Shown here in pieces: positions 22,103 to 32,780 of a stretch of 64,000 nt of DNA. A model generated the notes under the pieces. That model was given only the letters and a program-made list of their open reading frames with translations, made no database searches and was not told the origin of the DNA. Source of the stretch: Prorocentrum cordatum (lineage: Eukaryota; Sar; Dinophyceae; Prorocentrales; Prorocentraceae); contig CAUYUJ010019093.1 of NCBI GenBank assembly GCA_963575745.1, positions 332,854 through 396,853 on the forward strand. The letters run 5' to 3'. Both the position numbers and the translations under genes were made by a program. Every line of letters begins with the position of its first letter. The first letter of the stretch is position 1.

Positions 22103-22413
22103 TCACCAGCAGGTTGGTTCAAAGCCGCAGCGATAGGTGCGACGCGGCGTGCGCCTTGCCCGCAAACGCGGTTTCGACTTCTTGGGGCCTTGGTCCAGTT
22201 TGGCCAGGAGCACGTGGTGAATCCCTCGGTCCAAGTCAGCCTGGGCCCCCGTGACTCGAGGTGGCTCACCGCTGGGAAGGTCTTCGGGCCCGTCGACAAG
22301 GTCGCGGTCGACGAAAATTTGGACGAGCCGCTCAGCGGCATCCACATGGTGGAGCAGGACGAAAGCATCCGCCCTGTGCGCGGACAGGGCCAGCCGTGGA
22401 CTCGAGCTGCATG
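22103..22413 (-). CDS. Possible exon, tandem unit copy 2
   Basis: Near-identical to 18100-18410 (minus), same open frame with HVDAAERLVQIFVDRDLVDG. Same doubts as for copy 1. Confidence 0.25.
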
Positions 22414-22747
22414 ACCTGGACTGCGACGCAGCCCGCAGAAGGCTCCACGCCCCGCCCCGGCGAGGAACGGGCGGTGCCGGCCCGGCGCCGGCACCGCCCG
22501 CCCATCCGGGCCCCAGCCTGATCTCTTAAAGCGTCAGCGAGCGCTGACAGCCCTGGCGTCGACGTGACGCCCCGGCGCTGAAAGCCCTGGCGCTGAAGGG
22601 AGCGGTCTCGTTCAAAACGCGAGCACTGAAAGCCCCCTGAAAAAATTGGAGCCGCGCTGGAACTGAAGGCGGGGAGACAGGCTAACAGGCTAACACCATC
22701 TGCCTGACAGGCTAAGCTCGCCCTCCCCTCCCTGCCGTCCCCTTCCC

Positions 22748-23665
22748 CAAGGAAAAGCTGCGGAAAAGCTGAGAAAAGCTGAGAAAAGCTAAGGAAAAGC
22801 TGAGAAAAGCTCAGGAAAAGCTAAGGAAAAGCTTAGGAAAGGCTAAGGAAAAGGTAAGGAAAAAATAAGAAAAAGTAGGGAAGAGCTGAACAAAGCTAAG
22901 GAAAAGCTGAGAAAAAAGCTGAGGAAAAGCTGAGAAAAGCTAAGGAAAAGCTAAGAAAAGCTTAGGAAAAGCTAAGGAAAAGCGAAGGAAAAGCTAAGGA
23001 AAAGGTAGGGAAGAGCTGAATAAAGCTAAGGAAAAGCTGAGGACAGCTAAGGAAAAGCTGAGAAAAGCTGGGGAAAAGCTGAGAAAAGCTTAGGAAAAGC
23101 TGACAAAAGCTAAGGAAAAGCTGAGAAAAGCTAAGGAAAAGCTAAGAAAAGCTAAGGAAAAGCTAAGGAAAAGCTAAGGAAAAGCTTAGAAAAAGGTAGG
23201 GAAGAGCTGAATAAAGCTCAGGAAAAACTGATGACAGCTAAGGAAAAGCTGAGAAAAGCTGAGGAAAAGCTGAGAAAAGCTCAGGAAAAGCTGAGAAAAG
23301 CTAAGGAAAAGCTAAGAAAAGCTAAGGAAAAGCTAAGAAAAGCTAAGGAAAAGTTTTTTTTTAGTTTTTTGTTTGAAAAAAAAAGAAGGAAAGCTAAGGA
23401 AAAGCTAAGGACAAGCTGAGAAAAGCTAAGGAAAAGCTGAGAAAAGCTCAGGAAAGTTTAGAAAAGGTAAAGAAAAAACTGAGAAAAGCTAAAGAAAAGC
23501 TCAGGAAAAGCTCAGAAAAGCTTAGGAAAAGCTGAGAAAAGCTAAGGGGAAGCTAAGGAAAGGCTACGGAAACGCTGAGAAAAGCTAAGGAAAAGCTAAG
23601 AAAAGCCAAGGAAAAGCTGAACAAGAGCTGAGGAAAACTAAAGAAAGGCTCAGAATAGGAAAGGA
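22748..23665. repeat. A-tract array 8 (unit copy 3)
   Basis: Near-identical to the array of copy 2, including the T9...A9 interruption at about 23353-23385. Confidence 0.95.
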
Positions 23666-23756
23666 CAAGGAATTGCACGGAGGAGGAGAGGGGGGGGGAG
23701 GAGAGGGCTCCCTACTCCGCAGTCCTGGCTCCCAGCCCTCAGTCCTGAGGAACGGC

Positions 23757-24411
23757 CTAATAAAAGCCGTACAGGTCCACGATCTCCTGAGGCGTCAACT
23801 GACCCATGCGGTTATCCTTGCTCGCTGTCTCGTCGTACTGCTGACCGTGAAGATGCTGACCCCACTGATTGCGGAAGTCCGCCTTCAACGTCGTGATCTT
23901 CGCGCCGTCTGAGGCCTCGCCGGACTCAGTCATTGCTTTGTTGACGATGATGCTGAGGAGCGCCGCTGAAGGCACGGTGTGAGTGCGCTGGTAGAGGTTG
24001 CGCGAGTAGCGGCTGAGTTGCTGAAAGGCTTGACGACTGCCGTACGCCGCATCCTGATTCAAGTCCCACTCGACAATTGCCGAGATGACCTGACGGCAGC
24101 ATTCGAATGGGCTGAATTCCAAGCCCATGAGGCGCCGCTCGATGAACGCGCAGCGCTGAGATACCCCATCGACGATGTAGTACATGCCGTCGAGGTTCTC
24201 TGAAACCACGCTGATCTTCCACAAGATGGCGCCGAGGACGAAGAGGACTGCCAGACCGAGCACGCTGACCACCAGCTGCTCGCTGACCTGAGCTACGGAG
24301 ATGGAAGAGAACGAGGAGGAGGAGGAGGAGGAGGTGGACCAGCGGGGCCGCGGCGACCGCGGCGACCGCGGCGACGGCGAGGGCGCTGACGAAGCCCTGC
24401 ACCATCTGCAT
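23757..24411 (-). CDS. 200-aa two-exon membrane protein, tandem copy 3
   Basis: Exons 24411-24340 and 24287-23757 (minus), with the 52-nt intron 24288-24339 placed as in copy 2. It differs from copy 2 mainly by six extra bases (LDGMYYIVDG against LDGYIVDG) and an Asn-Gln for Asn-Arg change (EWDLNQDAA). The persistence of an open frame with an in-frame indel and a substitution argues mildly for a real protein. Same layout: hydrophobic N-terminus, membrane helix, ~150-residue soluble C-terminus of unknown function. Confidence 0.55.
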
Positions 24412-24589
24412 CTGACGGCTGCAGGCTGAAGCCTGAAGCCTGAAGCCGGAAGCCTGGAGGAAGCCTGAAGGCTGCAGCCTGAAGCCTGAAGCCTGAGCCG
24501 AAGGTGCTGCGTCGCCGTCGCCGTCGCCGTCGCCGCAGCCGTCGCCGCCGCCGCCGTCGCCGTCGCCGTCCCCGTCCCCGTCGCCCTCG

Positions 24590-24633
<44 letters not shown>

Positions 24634-25912
24634 CTCGTCCTTGTCCTCGTCCTCGTCCTCGCCCTCGTCCTCGTCCTCGTGCTCGTCCTCGCCCTCGTTC
24701 TCGTCCTCAGTGTGTGTGTACCGCAGCGAGAGACCACCCCTTTGTGCACCCCCTATGGTGTCGAGAAAGTGCCACGCCTGCTATGCTTGGACGACTGGGA
24801 CGTATAGAGACCGCGGTGAGAGACCACCTCCTACGCACCCCCTATGGTGTTGAGACAGTGCCACGCGAGGGGGGGAGGAGGGAGGAGGTGGGGGGAGGAG
24901 GGAGGAGAGACAGGAGGAGGGAATGGTTTCATGTGGTCCTGAGGGATTGGAAGCGATTAAGAAGCCCCCCCCCCTGCGAGACCCGTCGGGAACCACTTTG
25001 AAACTCTTGTGGGACCTGCGAGACCTGCGGGACTCCGTGGGACCCGTGCGATCTGGTGTACCCCCTCCTGGTGCCAGGATAACGCTTCCGGGTGCCGGGT
25101 GCGTTATCCTTTCGCCGGAAGGGGGGGGGGGGGGGGTTCCTTAATCGCTTACTGGGGTTACCTGGATGGCCTAGATGGAGTGAGTAACTTCGGCGGTTCG
25201 CTGCTGCAGCGCCGTGGTGCTAGCGATGGGGGCCGCGTCGCGCGCGCGCGCTGTCTGTCGCGCTGCAGCCGCGAGGCGACGCAAGAGGGGTACCGGTCGC
25301 TGCGCCCCTGTTCGGCCAAGGTTGAGTCCGTCGCGGGTTGCGGGCGGTCCGCCGTTCACCGAACGCCCGCGGGAGAGGGCGCGACCCGGCGGTCGGATGG
25401 AGAGGCGGCAGGGGCCAGGTCCTGGTCAACATCCGCCGCGTGAGTCAAGCCGTCGGAATCTACGCTGGCGCCAGGCTGTTCTTTCGTCGTCCCGGTCGCG
25501 CCCGTGACTAGCTGGGCCCCCTCGCGGATAAGCGTCGCTTGCATCGTCCTTCAAGGGCGCTCCGAGTCCGAGTGGACTCTGGCTGTCGCCTTGGAAATCG
25601 TCGAGTGGGGCGCTCCAGAGATCGAGATCGCCGAAGAAGTCACGCCCTGGTGGGCCACGCGGCCGAACGGCGTCACCCAGGGAGCCTGGCGGCGCGTATC
25701 TTCCTTGCCCTTTGGCACGCGGCTGGGCTTGTTGCTGCTGAGGTCGGACCGCGAGAGGCCCGCGCGCTGGTCTGGGAGGGGCAGGGCACGGCGGCGCCGA
25801 TCTTCGATAGGGATGGAGGCGTTGTGCGAAAGGGCCACAAACATGTCACACATTAGCAGCAACGATGCGCCCTGGCTGCAGAGGGTGCTGACGTGCTCTG
25901 CCAGTTGCGAGC

Positions 25913-26413
25913 TCACCAGCAGGTTGGTTCAAAGCCGCAGCGATAGGTGCGACGCGGCATGCGCCTTGCCCGCAAACGCGGTTTCGACTTCTTGGGGCCT
26001 TGGTCCAGTTTGGCCAGGAGCACGTGGTGAATCCCTCGGTCCAAGTCAGCCTGGGCCCCCGTGACTCGAGGTGGCTCACCGCTGGGAAGGTCTTCGGGCC
26101 CGTCGACAAGGTCGCGGTCGACGAAAATTTGGACGAGCCGCTCAGCGGCATCCACATGGTGGAGCAGGACGAAAGCATCCGCCCTGTGCGCGGACAGTGC
26201 CAGCCGTGGACTCGAGCTGCATGACCTGGACTGCGACGCAGCCCGCAGAAGGCTCCACGCCCCGCCCCGGCGAGGAACGGGCGGTGCCGGCCCGGCGCCG
26301 GCACCGCCCGCCCATCCGGGCCCCAGCCTCGTCGCTGCATTCCTCGAGCTGATCCTGTTCAGGACCCTCTGGAAAGAGCCGCGGGACAGGCCGTAGGAGC
26401 TCGCCCTGTGCAA
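25913..26413 (-). CDS. Possible exon, tandem unit copy 3 and flank
   Basis: In this last copy the minus frame with HVDAAERLVQIFVDRDLVDG stays open upstream into unique sequence (LRAASQSRSCSSSPRLALSA...), giving a 166-codon frame. It is the longest version of this candidate and shows that the tandem unit boundary (26326) falls inside the frame. Confidence 0.3.
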   Translation of the reverse strand: MHRASSYGLSRGSFQRVLNRISSRNAATRLGPGWAGGAGAGPAPPVPRRGGAWSLLRAASQSRSCSSSPRLALSAHRADAFVLLHHVDAAERLVQIFVDRDLVDGPEDLPSGEPPRVTGAQADLDRGIHHVLLAKLDQGPKKSKPRLRARRMPRRTYRCGFEPTCW

Positions 26414-26503
26414 CTGTGGTCTGGGAATCCAGCATGTGAGGCGTCTCCTTTCGCAGCCCGCAGGGAATGGTGCGCGGCGGAAAGTCGCCCCATTGTTGGC
26501 CCG

Positions 26504-26700
26504 TCATGACGGCTCCACGGCGGCGCGCCGCGCCTCCCAGCACGGGCAGTTCAAGACCGCGAATTCATGGGCCTTCTCCTGATTACACCGTTCACAAGAC
26601 GGTGATGGATCTGCCGAGATGCCCGCGCGGAATAGTCGGCGCTGCGCGTGGTTCCCCCCGCGCAAATAATTAGCGTGGCAGGCCGAGCTGCCGCGCCGCG
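26504..26700 (-). pseudogene. Possible non-LTR retrotransposon C-terminal relic
   Basis: On the minus strand SCERCNQEKAHEFAVLNCPC then WEARRAAVEP resembles the Cys-x2-Cys...His...Cys motif found after the reverse transcriptase/RNase H region of LINE ORF2 proteins. Only this fragment is seen; no reverse transcriptase is present. The assignment rests on motif spacing alone. From 26700 to 26860 nothing is recognised. Confidence 0.3.
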
Positions 26701-26864
26701 CGCGCGGCCTCGCCCTCGGTCCTGAAACTAATCGCGGCAGAGGGGGGGGAGGGGGGGCGCGAGGGCCCGCGCCGATCGGCAAAACAAGGAATAAAAAAAC
26801 GATCACCAAAATTGACGCACTCCTCGTAGATCTTCTGACCCGGGTCAGTCCAAACCGGGTCAGT

Positions 26865-27000
26865 CAGGCCTTGCAGAATCCTGCAAGATCCTGCAACCGA
26901 ACCCGGGTCCACGCGGCGGTTCTTGCAAGACCCTGCATGCAGGATCCTGCAAGATCGGGCGCTCTGGCCGACTCCCGTCTGGCACTGACCCCCGTCTCTC
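26865..27000. repeat. TGCAGGATCCTGCAAGATC short repeats
   Basis: Four near copies of a TGCA-GATCCTGCAAG string, followed by GGCGCTCTGGCCGACTCCCG. A related block is at 61020-61275 (GCATGATCCTGCAGGA and GTGCTCTGGCTGACCCCCG), so this is a dispersed repeat. Confidence 0.5.
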
Positions 27001-27003
27001 GGC

Positions 27004-27164
27004 GGTGGACAAAACTCCCTTTAGTACACCACCCTTTAGTGAAAACGGCCCAGGGCCGAAACCGACGGACCTGGACCCGCAAAAATGAAGGCCGCGACGC
27101 CCCCTCGCGAACCGAAAACGGCCAATTCGCTAATCGACGTGTCGGGGTAGGAGGTCTATCCACC
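27004..27164. mobile_element. MITE-A copy 1 (161 bp)
   Basis: Ends are GGTGGACA and TATCCACC (7/8 inverted). Most of its length matches 59894-60055, and its right half matches 54029-54100. No clear target duplication was found, so insertion type is unknown. Confidence 0.65.
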
Positions 27165-27176
27165 GAGTCTCAAGTT

Positions 27177-27556
27177 TGGACGCCCGAAATGGGTACGGAA
27201 AAGATGGGCACAATGCCCAACAACAAATGTTGCCCCAAACCAACACTGGCCGCTGTTGGGCGGGCGGCCTCCTGTCTCAACTGGAGACAAAGGCCGCGGC
27301 GGCGCGGACAGCGAGCCCTGTTCAAGATGAACAGGAACTGCTGTTGGGCATTGTATCATGCAGCTCCACTTGGGGGTGGCGGAAGCGGGGGGGGCAACCA
27401 AACCGCTGCTGAAGCAGCAAAAGGTCGCTCCAAACACAACCAAAAGCACTCAATTGCACAACGATGCGCAACAACAATGGTATCTCCCGTTGGGAAGGGC
27501 GCCACGGAAAGAACGGGTACAATGTACCCGTTCTTTCCGTGCCCATTTCGGGCGTC
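27177..27556. mobile_element. MITE-B copy 1, rearranged
   Basis: The left end TGGACGCCCGAAATGGGTAC and the right end (reverse complement TGGACGCCCGAAATGGGCAC) are nearly identical inverted repeats. The body matches 61819-62020 and 56007-56165. About 165 extra bases (27356-27522) sit just inside the right end and finish with a second left-type end, giving a perfect 18-bp-arm palindrome at 27503-27541 (loop AAT). This suggests a nested or snap-back insertion. Confidence 0.65.
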
Positions 27557-28140
27557 CACATCAAGGGCGCCCGAACTCCGACTGTCTGCACCCGCCCGGC
27601 CTCTGCAGCGACCCACCTGGGAGCGGCGGGGGCACCGGCCGAGCACCGCACAGGCCTCCGGAGGGCCCCGCGGCGGCCCGGAGGCGCTGCGCCACGAGGG
27701 GCCCAGGCCTGCCGACCCAGGCTTTGCGCGGACCTCCGGAGGCGCGTGGGCGTTCGGCTGCGCCAGGCTCGTGTCGTGCCGACTTCGGCGCTGGCTGGTT
27801 CCTGACGCCGCGGGGATCGTTCGACCTTGGTCAACACCGACATGCCGAAACGTCAGCTCGGTCAACATTCAACGATTGGGCGGTGCCGAAACGTCAGCTC
27901 GGTCAACACATCGACCGATCCTGGGTCGCCCGCGGCGATCCACGTTGAACGCCGCGGGCAGGGTCGCCGCCGGCCGAGACGACACGAACCTGCCGTGTGC
28001 CAGTGCTTCCACGGAGCACGGCGAGTTGAGGCAACGGCAATTCAAAGGTCCCCGGACCCCTCCCGGGGGGGGGCAAACGCACCGATTTCCCGAGCGGCGC
28101 CCAGCCGTAGCGACGAGGGTCCCCCCCGAAGGCCAAGCAT
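27557..28140. other. GC-rich unique sequence with a 25-bp direct repeat
   Basis: TGCCGAAACGTCAGCTCGGT plus five more bases occurs at 27843-27867 and 27884-27908. Open frames on both strands show no recognisable protein. Confidence 0.5.
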
Positions 28141-28144
28141 GTAC

Positions 28145-28445
28145 CGTTGTCTCAACTCGCCCTCCTCGGACTTGCTCCTCGGCCACCACTGCGCCCCCTC
28201 CACCAGCGTCACGGCCCCCGCCATCAGCACCAGCAGCGCGCCGAGCGCGAGGGCCGCGCGCTTCGAGGCCGACGACCAGGTCTGCACGAAGAGGCCGCCC
28301 GAGGCGTAGCGCTCCAGGTCCGCGAAGGCCCCCGCCGCGAAGAAGCGGACGCTGGCCGCGTGCGCGGCGCCGCCGGCGGCCAGCAGCACCCCGCGGATCA
28401 CGGCGCCGAACGGGCTGGCGCCTCTCGCCATCGCTCGGACGTCCA
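28145..28445 (-). CDS. Possible membrane-protein exon
   Basis: The minus strand encodes a stretch with two hydrophobic helices, GAVIRGVLLAAGGAAHAA and ALALGALLVLMAGAVTLVEG, separated by RFFAAGAFADLERYASGGLF and TWSSASKR. It reads as real protein and is loosely similar in layout to the spliced exons at 52480-52908. Its upstream end runs into a MITE-C terminal repeat (MDVRAMA is encoded by that repeat), so the true start is unknown. No family recognised. Confidence 0.35.
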
Positions 28446-28726
28446 TGCCTCGTGCATTTTTCGATTTCGTGCGTGGCTTTTTCGCCAAATGATCAAAGAT
28501 GCTCCTCGATGGCCCTCGCCGAAGGAAAAACAAGCACGTAAAACGACGCGAAGATCGGGACAAAATCGGATCGGGATAACTCGAAATCTCTGAGAATCGG
28601 CGGGCTTGGAGGATGTATTGGGCGCCGCGGCCGCTCCAGAGCGTTCCGGAACGCTCTGAGAGCGCTCCGGAACGCTCTGGAGCGATTTATCCCGATCCGA
28701 GCCCTGTTTTAACACGTCCGAGCGAT
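28429..28726. mobile_element. MITE-C copy 1 interrupted by a nested palindromic insert
   Basis: The left end ATCGCTCGGACG (28431) and body to about 28540 match 63626-63746. The right end CGTCCGAGCGAT is displaced to about 28715. The ~170 bases between begin and end with inverted CGGATCGGGATAA / TTATCCCGATCCG and contain the 28633-28683 palindrome, so a second small element appears to have inserted. Confidence 0.55.
28633..28683. repeat. 51-bp near-perfect palindrome
   Basis: Built from AGAGCGTTCCGGAACGCTCT, itself a perfect 20-bp palindrome, and a one-base variant of it. The full 51 bases are self-complementary apart from the centre and one pair. Confidence 0.85.
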
Positions 28727-28897
28727 GCCAAGGCCTCCGGGGGCAGCCCGGACAGCGCTCGCGCGCCGCGGAGCAACGCTCGCGCCTCGCCCGACACTTC
28801 GCGCCCTCGCGCTTTCCGCGGTGCGCCGCGCGCGGTCCTCTTCGCGTGCCCTCGCGCCCTCGCGCCCTCCCGCCCTCGCGAGAAGGGCAGCCGCTCA

Positions 28898-29005
28898 TAG
28901 GGGGCCACGTGCGGGCCCTGCCCCTACCCCCCACGATCTCTGAGAGGGGGAGGGCGGGGTCAGAAATCGTGGGGGGTAGGGGTAGGGCTCGCACGTGGCC
29001 CCCTA
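28898..29005. repeat. 108-bp hairpin, ~46-bp arms
   Basis: The left arm runs from TAGGGGGCCACGTGCG to CCCCACGATCTCTGA. The right arm is its reverse complement with about three mismatches. The loop is G-rich, ~16 bases. The following 29006-29510 shows only weak minus-strand frames and no gene. Confidence 0.9.
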
Positions 29006-29511
29006 GCTCAGGCCCAGGCTCGCGGCGCGCGGGGCGAGGTTCGCTTCGCGCCCCCACGGGCGGCACTGAGCAGCAGCGGCAGGCAGTGTCTGGTCGTCTT
29101 CGGCCTCGGGGGTCCCTCGCTGGTCCCCGGGACAGTCCAGAAACATCGCGGGATGAGAAGCCGAAAGGTGTCCAGACCTCCTGGGGTCCACGTCATGAGG
29201 AAGCCACGTCGCCGGGGGTCTGGGGATACCGCTACTTCTCCATCGTGTCTGCCTGTTTGAGCATCCTGGGAGGCCCTCGTCACTGAGGCTGGATTCGCTT
29301 CGAAATCCTTGGCGGAACTCACCCCAGGAGATTTCCGTAGAGTGATGATATGTGTGATACGTAGCACCCCGCAGTTGCGGATAAGAGTGAGGGGGCGGCG
29401 GGGTCGCCAGCAGCCTGCGAGGCTCTGACGAAGCCCGCCGCAGGCGCCGATTCAAAATCAAATGATACAATGAGCCCGCCGCAGACGACGAATTGTCGTC
29501 AAAGCAAATGG

Positions 29512-29830
29512 GTAGGTCGCGGGTGGGTCGCCAGTGGGTCGCGGGTGGATCGCGGGGGGGGCGCGGGGGGGTCGCGGGTGAGTCGCGGGTGAGTCGCGGG
29601 GTGGGTCGCGGGTGGGTCGCGGGTGAGTCGCGGGGTGGGTCGCGGGTGCGTCGCGGGTGGGTCGCGGGCTGGGCCGCGGGAGTGACGACGGCAACAAACA
29701 ATAACAACTGACAACAGACAACAGACAACACACAAAAACAAATAACAAGCAAATAAACAAACAACAACAAGGCGCAAACAAGTAAGCATGCCGACCAACA
29801 ACAATAACAACAACCACAACCATAACGAAC
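29512..29830. repeat. GTCGCGGGTG minisatellite plus CAA-rich stretch
   Basis: An ~11-bp unit repeats to about 29690, then ACAACA-rich sequence follows to 29830. The same composite occurs at 2729-2925. Confidence 0.9.
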
Positions 29831-30122
29831 ATCATGTTACGACTATTCGCTCTGACCTGATCGCGTGTGCTTGAACACGTAGATCAAAAGCAATCGAAAC
29901 CCGCCCTCTTGATCTTCGATCGTATCACCTTCATGGTATATCGTTCTTGCCTGCACTGTGTATGTCGTAAAGCCCTCAAGGCAAAGGAAGAGAGAACGGA
30001 TTGACGGAATGAGCAAAGTGCAGGCGGGTTGCTGACGCGTGCGTCCTGCATGAGTCGCGAGAAAGTCTCGAGCGATAGCGCGACTCCAAAGAAATTGATA
30101 AAACAATTATCCCGGCAAAGCA
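29831..30122. other. Unique flank of the composite-repeat cluster
   Basis: No coding signal. The last ~20 bases (ATTATCCCGGCAAAGCA) are the conserved left edge of the composite repeat. Confidence 0.4.
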
Positions 30123-31027
30123 ACCTAACAGCGATGTGTAGAAGCATATCTGAAAGCATTCCCCTTAAGATTCAGATGAAAATCCAGTTGTCGAATTCTG
30201 CTGTTCTCGCAGTCGTAGTCGCATTCGCGATGACAGTCGCAGCGGCAACGGCAGTCGCAGTCACAGCCTCAGCCTCAGCCTGCCTCAGCCTCAGCCTCAG
30301 CCTGCCTCAGCCTCAGCCTGCCTCAGCCTCAGCCTCAGCCTGCTTCAGCCTCAGCCTCAGCCTCAGCCTGCCTCAGCATCAGCCTGCCTCAGCCTCAGCC
30401 TCAGCCTGCCTCAGCCTCAGCCTCAGCCTGCTTCAGCCTCAGCCTCAGCTGCCTTCAGCCTCGGCCTCAGCCTCAGCCTGCCTCAGCCTCAGCCTGCCTC
30501 AGCCTCAGCATCGAAGTACCAACGAAGTGGCCTACATTTTTTTGGCTCTGGCAAAAATCCCAGAAATGTGGCCCGAGAGTGGAATTCTGGGAACTCGAAG
30601 AGCACGAAGTGGCCTACAGTTGGCTCCGGGCATTCAAAATCATGCCCAGGAATGGAGTTCTGGGAACTCGAAGACCACGAAGTGGCCTACAGTTGGCTCC
30701 GGGCATTCAAAATGTGGCCCGGGAATGGAGTTCTGGGGACTCGAAGAGCACGAAGTGGCCTACAGTTGGCTCCGGGCATTCAAAATGTGGCCCGGGAATG
30801 GAGTTCTGGGAAGTCGAAGAGCACGAAGTGGCCTACAGTTGGCTCCGGGCATTCAGAATGTGGCCCGGGAATGGAATTCTGGGATGTCGAAGAGCACGAA
30901 GTGTGTGACTGTTGGCTTAAAACGACTTCTGCGGCACCCTGTCCGGCACCCGCCCAGACCCCCCTGTGGAGTCATCTGCTGCTCTCTTTTGACCCCACTA
31001 GAAACCTATCAGAACAAGCTGTTAGGT
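30123..31027 (+). repeat. Composite (SVA-like) element, copy 1
   Basis: Order: head starting ACCTAACAGCGATGTGTAG, a hexamer tract of CAGCCT (30268-30515), five 73-bp VNTR units (30565-30903), a conserved tail with ACGACTTCTGCGGCACCCTG, and the end GCTGTTAGGT followed by an A-rich run. Head and tail ends are inverted repeats (ACCTAACAGC / GCTGTTAGGT). Frames across it are repeat by-products. Confidence 0.85.
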
Positions 31028-31061
31028 AACAAAACAGCAAAAATATTATCCCGGCAAAGCA

Positions 31062-32755
31062 ACCTAACAGCGATGTGTAGAAGCATATATGGAAACATTC
31101 CCCTTAAAATCCAGATGAGAATCCAGTTGTAGAATTCTCCTGTTCTCGCAGTCGCAGTCGCATTCGCGATGACAGTCGCAGTGGCAACGGCAGTCACAGT
31201 CACAGCCTCAGCCTCAGCCTGCCTCAGTATCAGCCTGCCTCAGCCTCAGCCTCAGCCTGCCTCAGCCTCAGCCTCAGCCTGCTTCAGCCTCAGCCTCAGC
31301 CACAGTCTGCCTTCAGCCTCGGCCTCAGCCTCAGCCTGCCTCAGCCTCAGCCTGCATCAGCCTCAGCCTCAGCCTCAGCCTCAGCCTCAGCCTGCCTCCG
31401 CATCAGCCTGCCTCAGCCTCAGCCTCAGCCTGCCTCAGCCTCAGCCTCAGCCTGCCTCAGCCTCAGCCTCAGCCTGCCTCAGCATCAGCCTGCCTCAGCC
31501 TCAGCATCAGCCTGCCTCGGCCTCAGCCTCAGCCTGCCTCAGCCTCAGCCTCAGTCTGCCTTCAGCCTCGGCCTCAGCTCAGCCAGCATCAGCCTCAGCC
31601 TGCATCAGCCTCAGCCTCAGCCTCAGCCTGCCTCAGCCTCAGCCTGCCTCAGCGTCCTGCTATCTCGAGCCGCCTCATCCTCCGCCTCAGCCAGCAAGAG
31701 CCACAGCCTCAGCCTCAGCCCTCAGAGCCTCAAGCCATGCTCAGGCTCAGCTGCATCCAGCCGCAGCCTCAAGCCTGCCCTCAGCCTCAGCCTAAGCACA
31801 GCCTGCCTCAGCCCTCGGCCTCAGCCTGCCTCAGCGTCTGCCTCAGCCTGCCCAGCATTCAGCCTCAAGCCTCCGCCTCCGCCTCAGCTGCTCAGCCTTC
31901 CTCAGCCTCAAGCCTGCCTCAGCCTCAGCCTGCCTCAGCCTCAGCCTCAGTCTGCTTCAGTATCAGCTTGCCTAAGCCTCAGCCTCAGCCTGCCTCAGCC
32001 TCAGCCTCAGCCTGCTTCAGTTTCAGCCTCAACCTTAGCCTCAGCTTCAACCTTTTCCTCAGCCTCAGCCTCAGCCTCAGCCTGCATCAGCCTCAGCCTC
32101 AGCCTCAGCCTGCCTCAGCATCAGCCTGCCTCAGCCTGCCTCAGCCTGCCTCACCCTCAGCCTCAGCCTCAACCTCAGCCTCAGCCTCAGCCTGCCTCAG
32201 CCTCAGCCTGCCTCAGCCTCAGCCTCAGCCTGCCTCAGCAACAGCTTGCCTCAGCCTCAGTTGGCTACGGGCATTCAAAATGTGGCCCGGGAATGGAGTT
32301 CTGGGAACTCGAAGACCACGAAGTGGCCTACAGTTGGCTCCGGGCATTCAAAATGTGGCCCGGGAATGGAGTTCTGGGAAGTAGAAGAGCACGAAGTGGC
32401 CTACGGTTGGCTCCGGGCATTCAAAATGTCGCCCGGGAGTGGAGTTCTGGGGACTCGAAGACCACGAAGTGGCCTAGAGTTGGCTCCGGGCATTCAAAAT
32501 GTTGGGTTGGGCCCGAGAATGGAGTTCTCTGGAACTCGAAAGAGCCGAAAAGTGCCTACAGGTTGAGCCTCCGGGCATTTCAGAATGTTGCCCCGGGAAT
32601 GGAGTTCTGTGAGTTCGAAGAGCACGAAGTGTGTGACTGTTTGCTTAAAACGACTTCTGCGGCACCCTGTCCGGCACCCGCCCAGACCCCCCTGTGGAGT
32701 CATCTGCTGCTCTTTTTTAAGACCACTAGAAACCTATCAGTCTTCGCTGTTAGGT
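31062..32755 (+). repeat. Composite element, copy 2 (long hexamer tract)
   Basis: Same head and tail as copy 1. The CAGCCT/CAGCCTGC tract is expanded to ~1060 bp (31203-32265), followed by five 73-bp units (32280-32620). The fifth is diverged. Ends CGCTGTTAGGT plus AACAAAAAAA. Confidence 0.9.
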
Positions 32756-32780
32756 AACAAAAAAATATCCCGGCAAAGCA

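Larger units (their letters stand above)
18514..22516. repeat. 4.0-kb tandem unit, copy 2
   Basis: It begins at CCTGATCTCTTAAAGCG and is 4003 bp long. From 18514 to about 21180 it is almost identical to copy 3. From about 21190 to 22060 it differs from both other copies by frequent small gaps, and it holds an A-rich insertion at 21535-21698. From 22060 on it is again near-identical. Confidence 0.92.
22517..26326. repeat. 3.8-kb tandem unit, copy 3
   Basis: It runs 3810 bp from CCTGATCTCTTAAAGCG to 26326, where homology stops at CCCCAGCCT. Array and gene match copy 2 almost perfectly. Its GC-rich block (25150-26326) matches copy 1 better than copy 2 does. Confidence 0.92.

Noticed and set aside
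26871-28541. 556-codon plus-strand frame
   Set aside because: It spans MITE-A, MITE-B and the MITE-C end with no domain or even composition; a GC-rich chance frame.
30560-30905. CRISPR-like repeat array (73-bp units)
   Set aside because: Units are contiguous without unique spacers, and the genome is eukaryotic.
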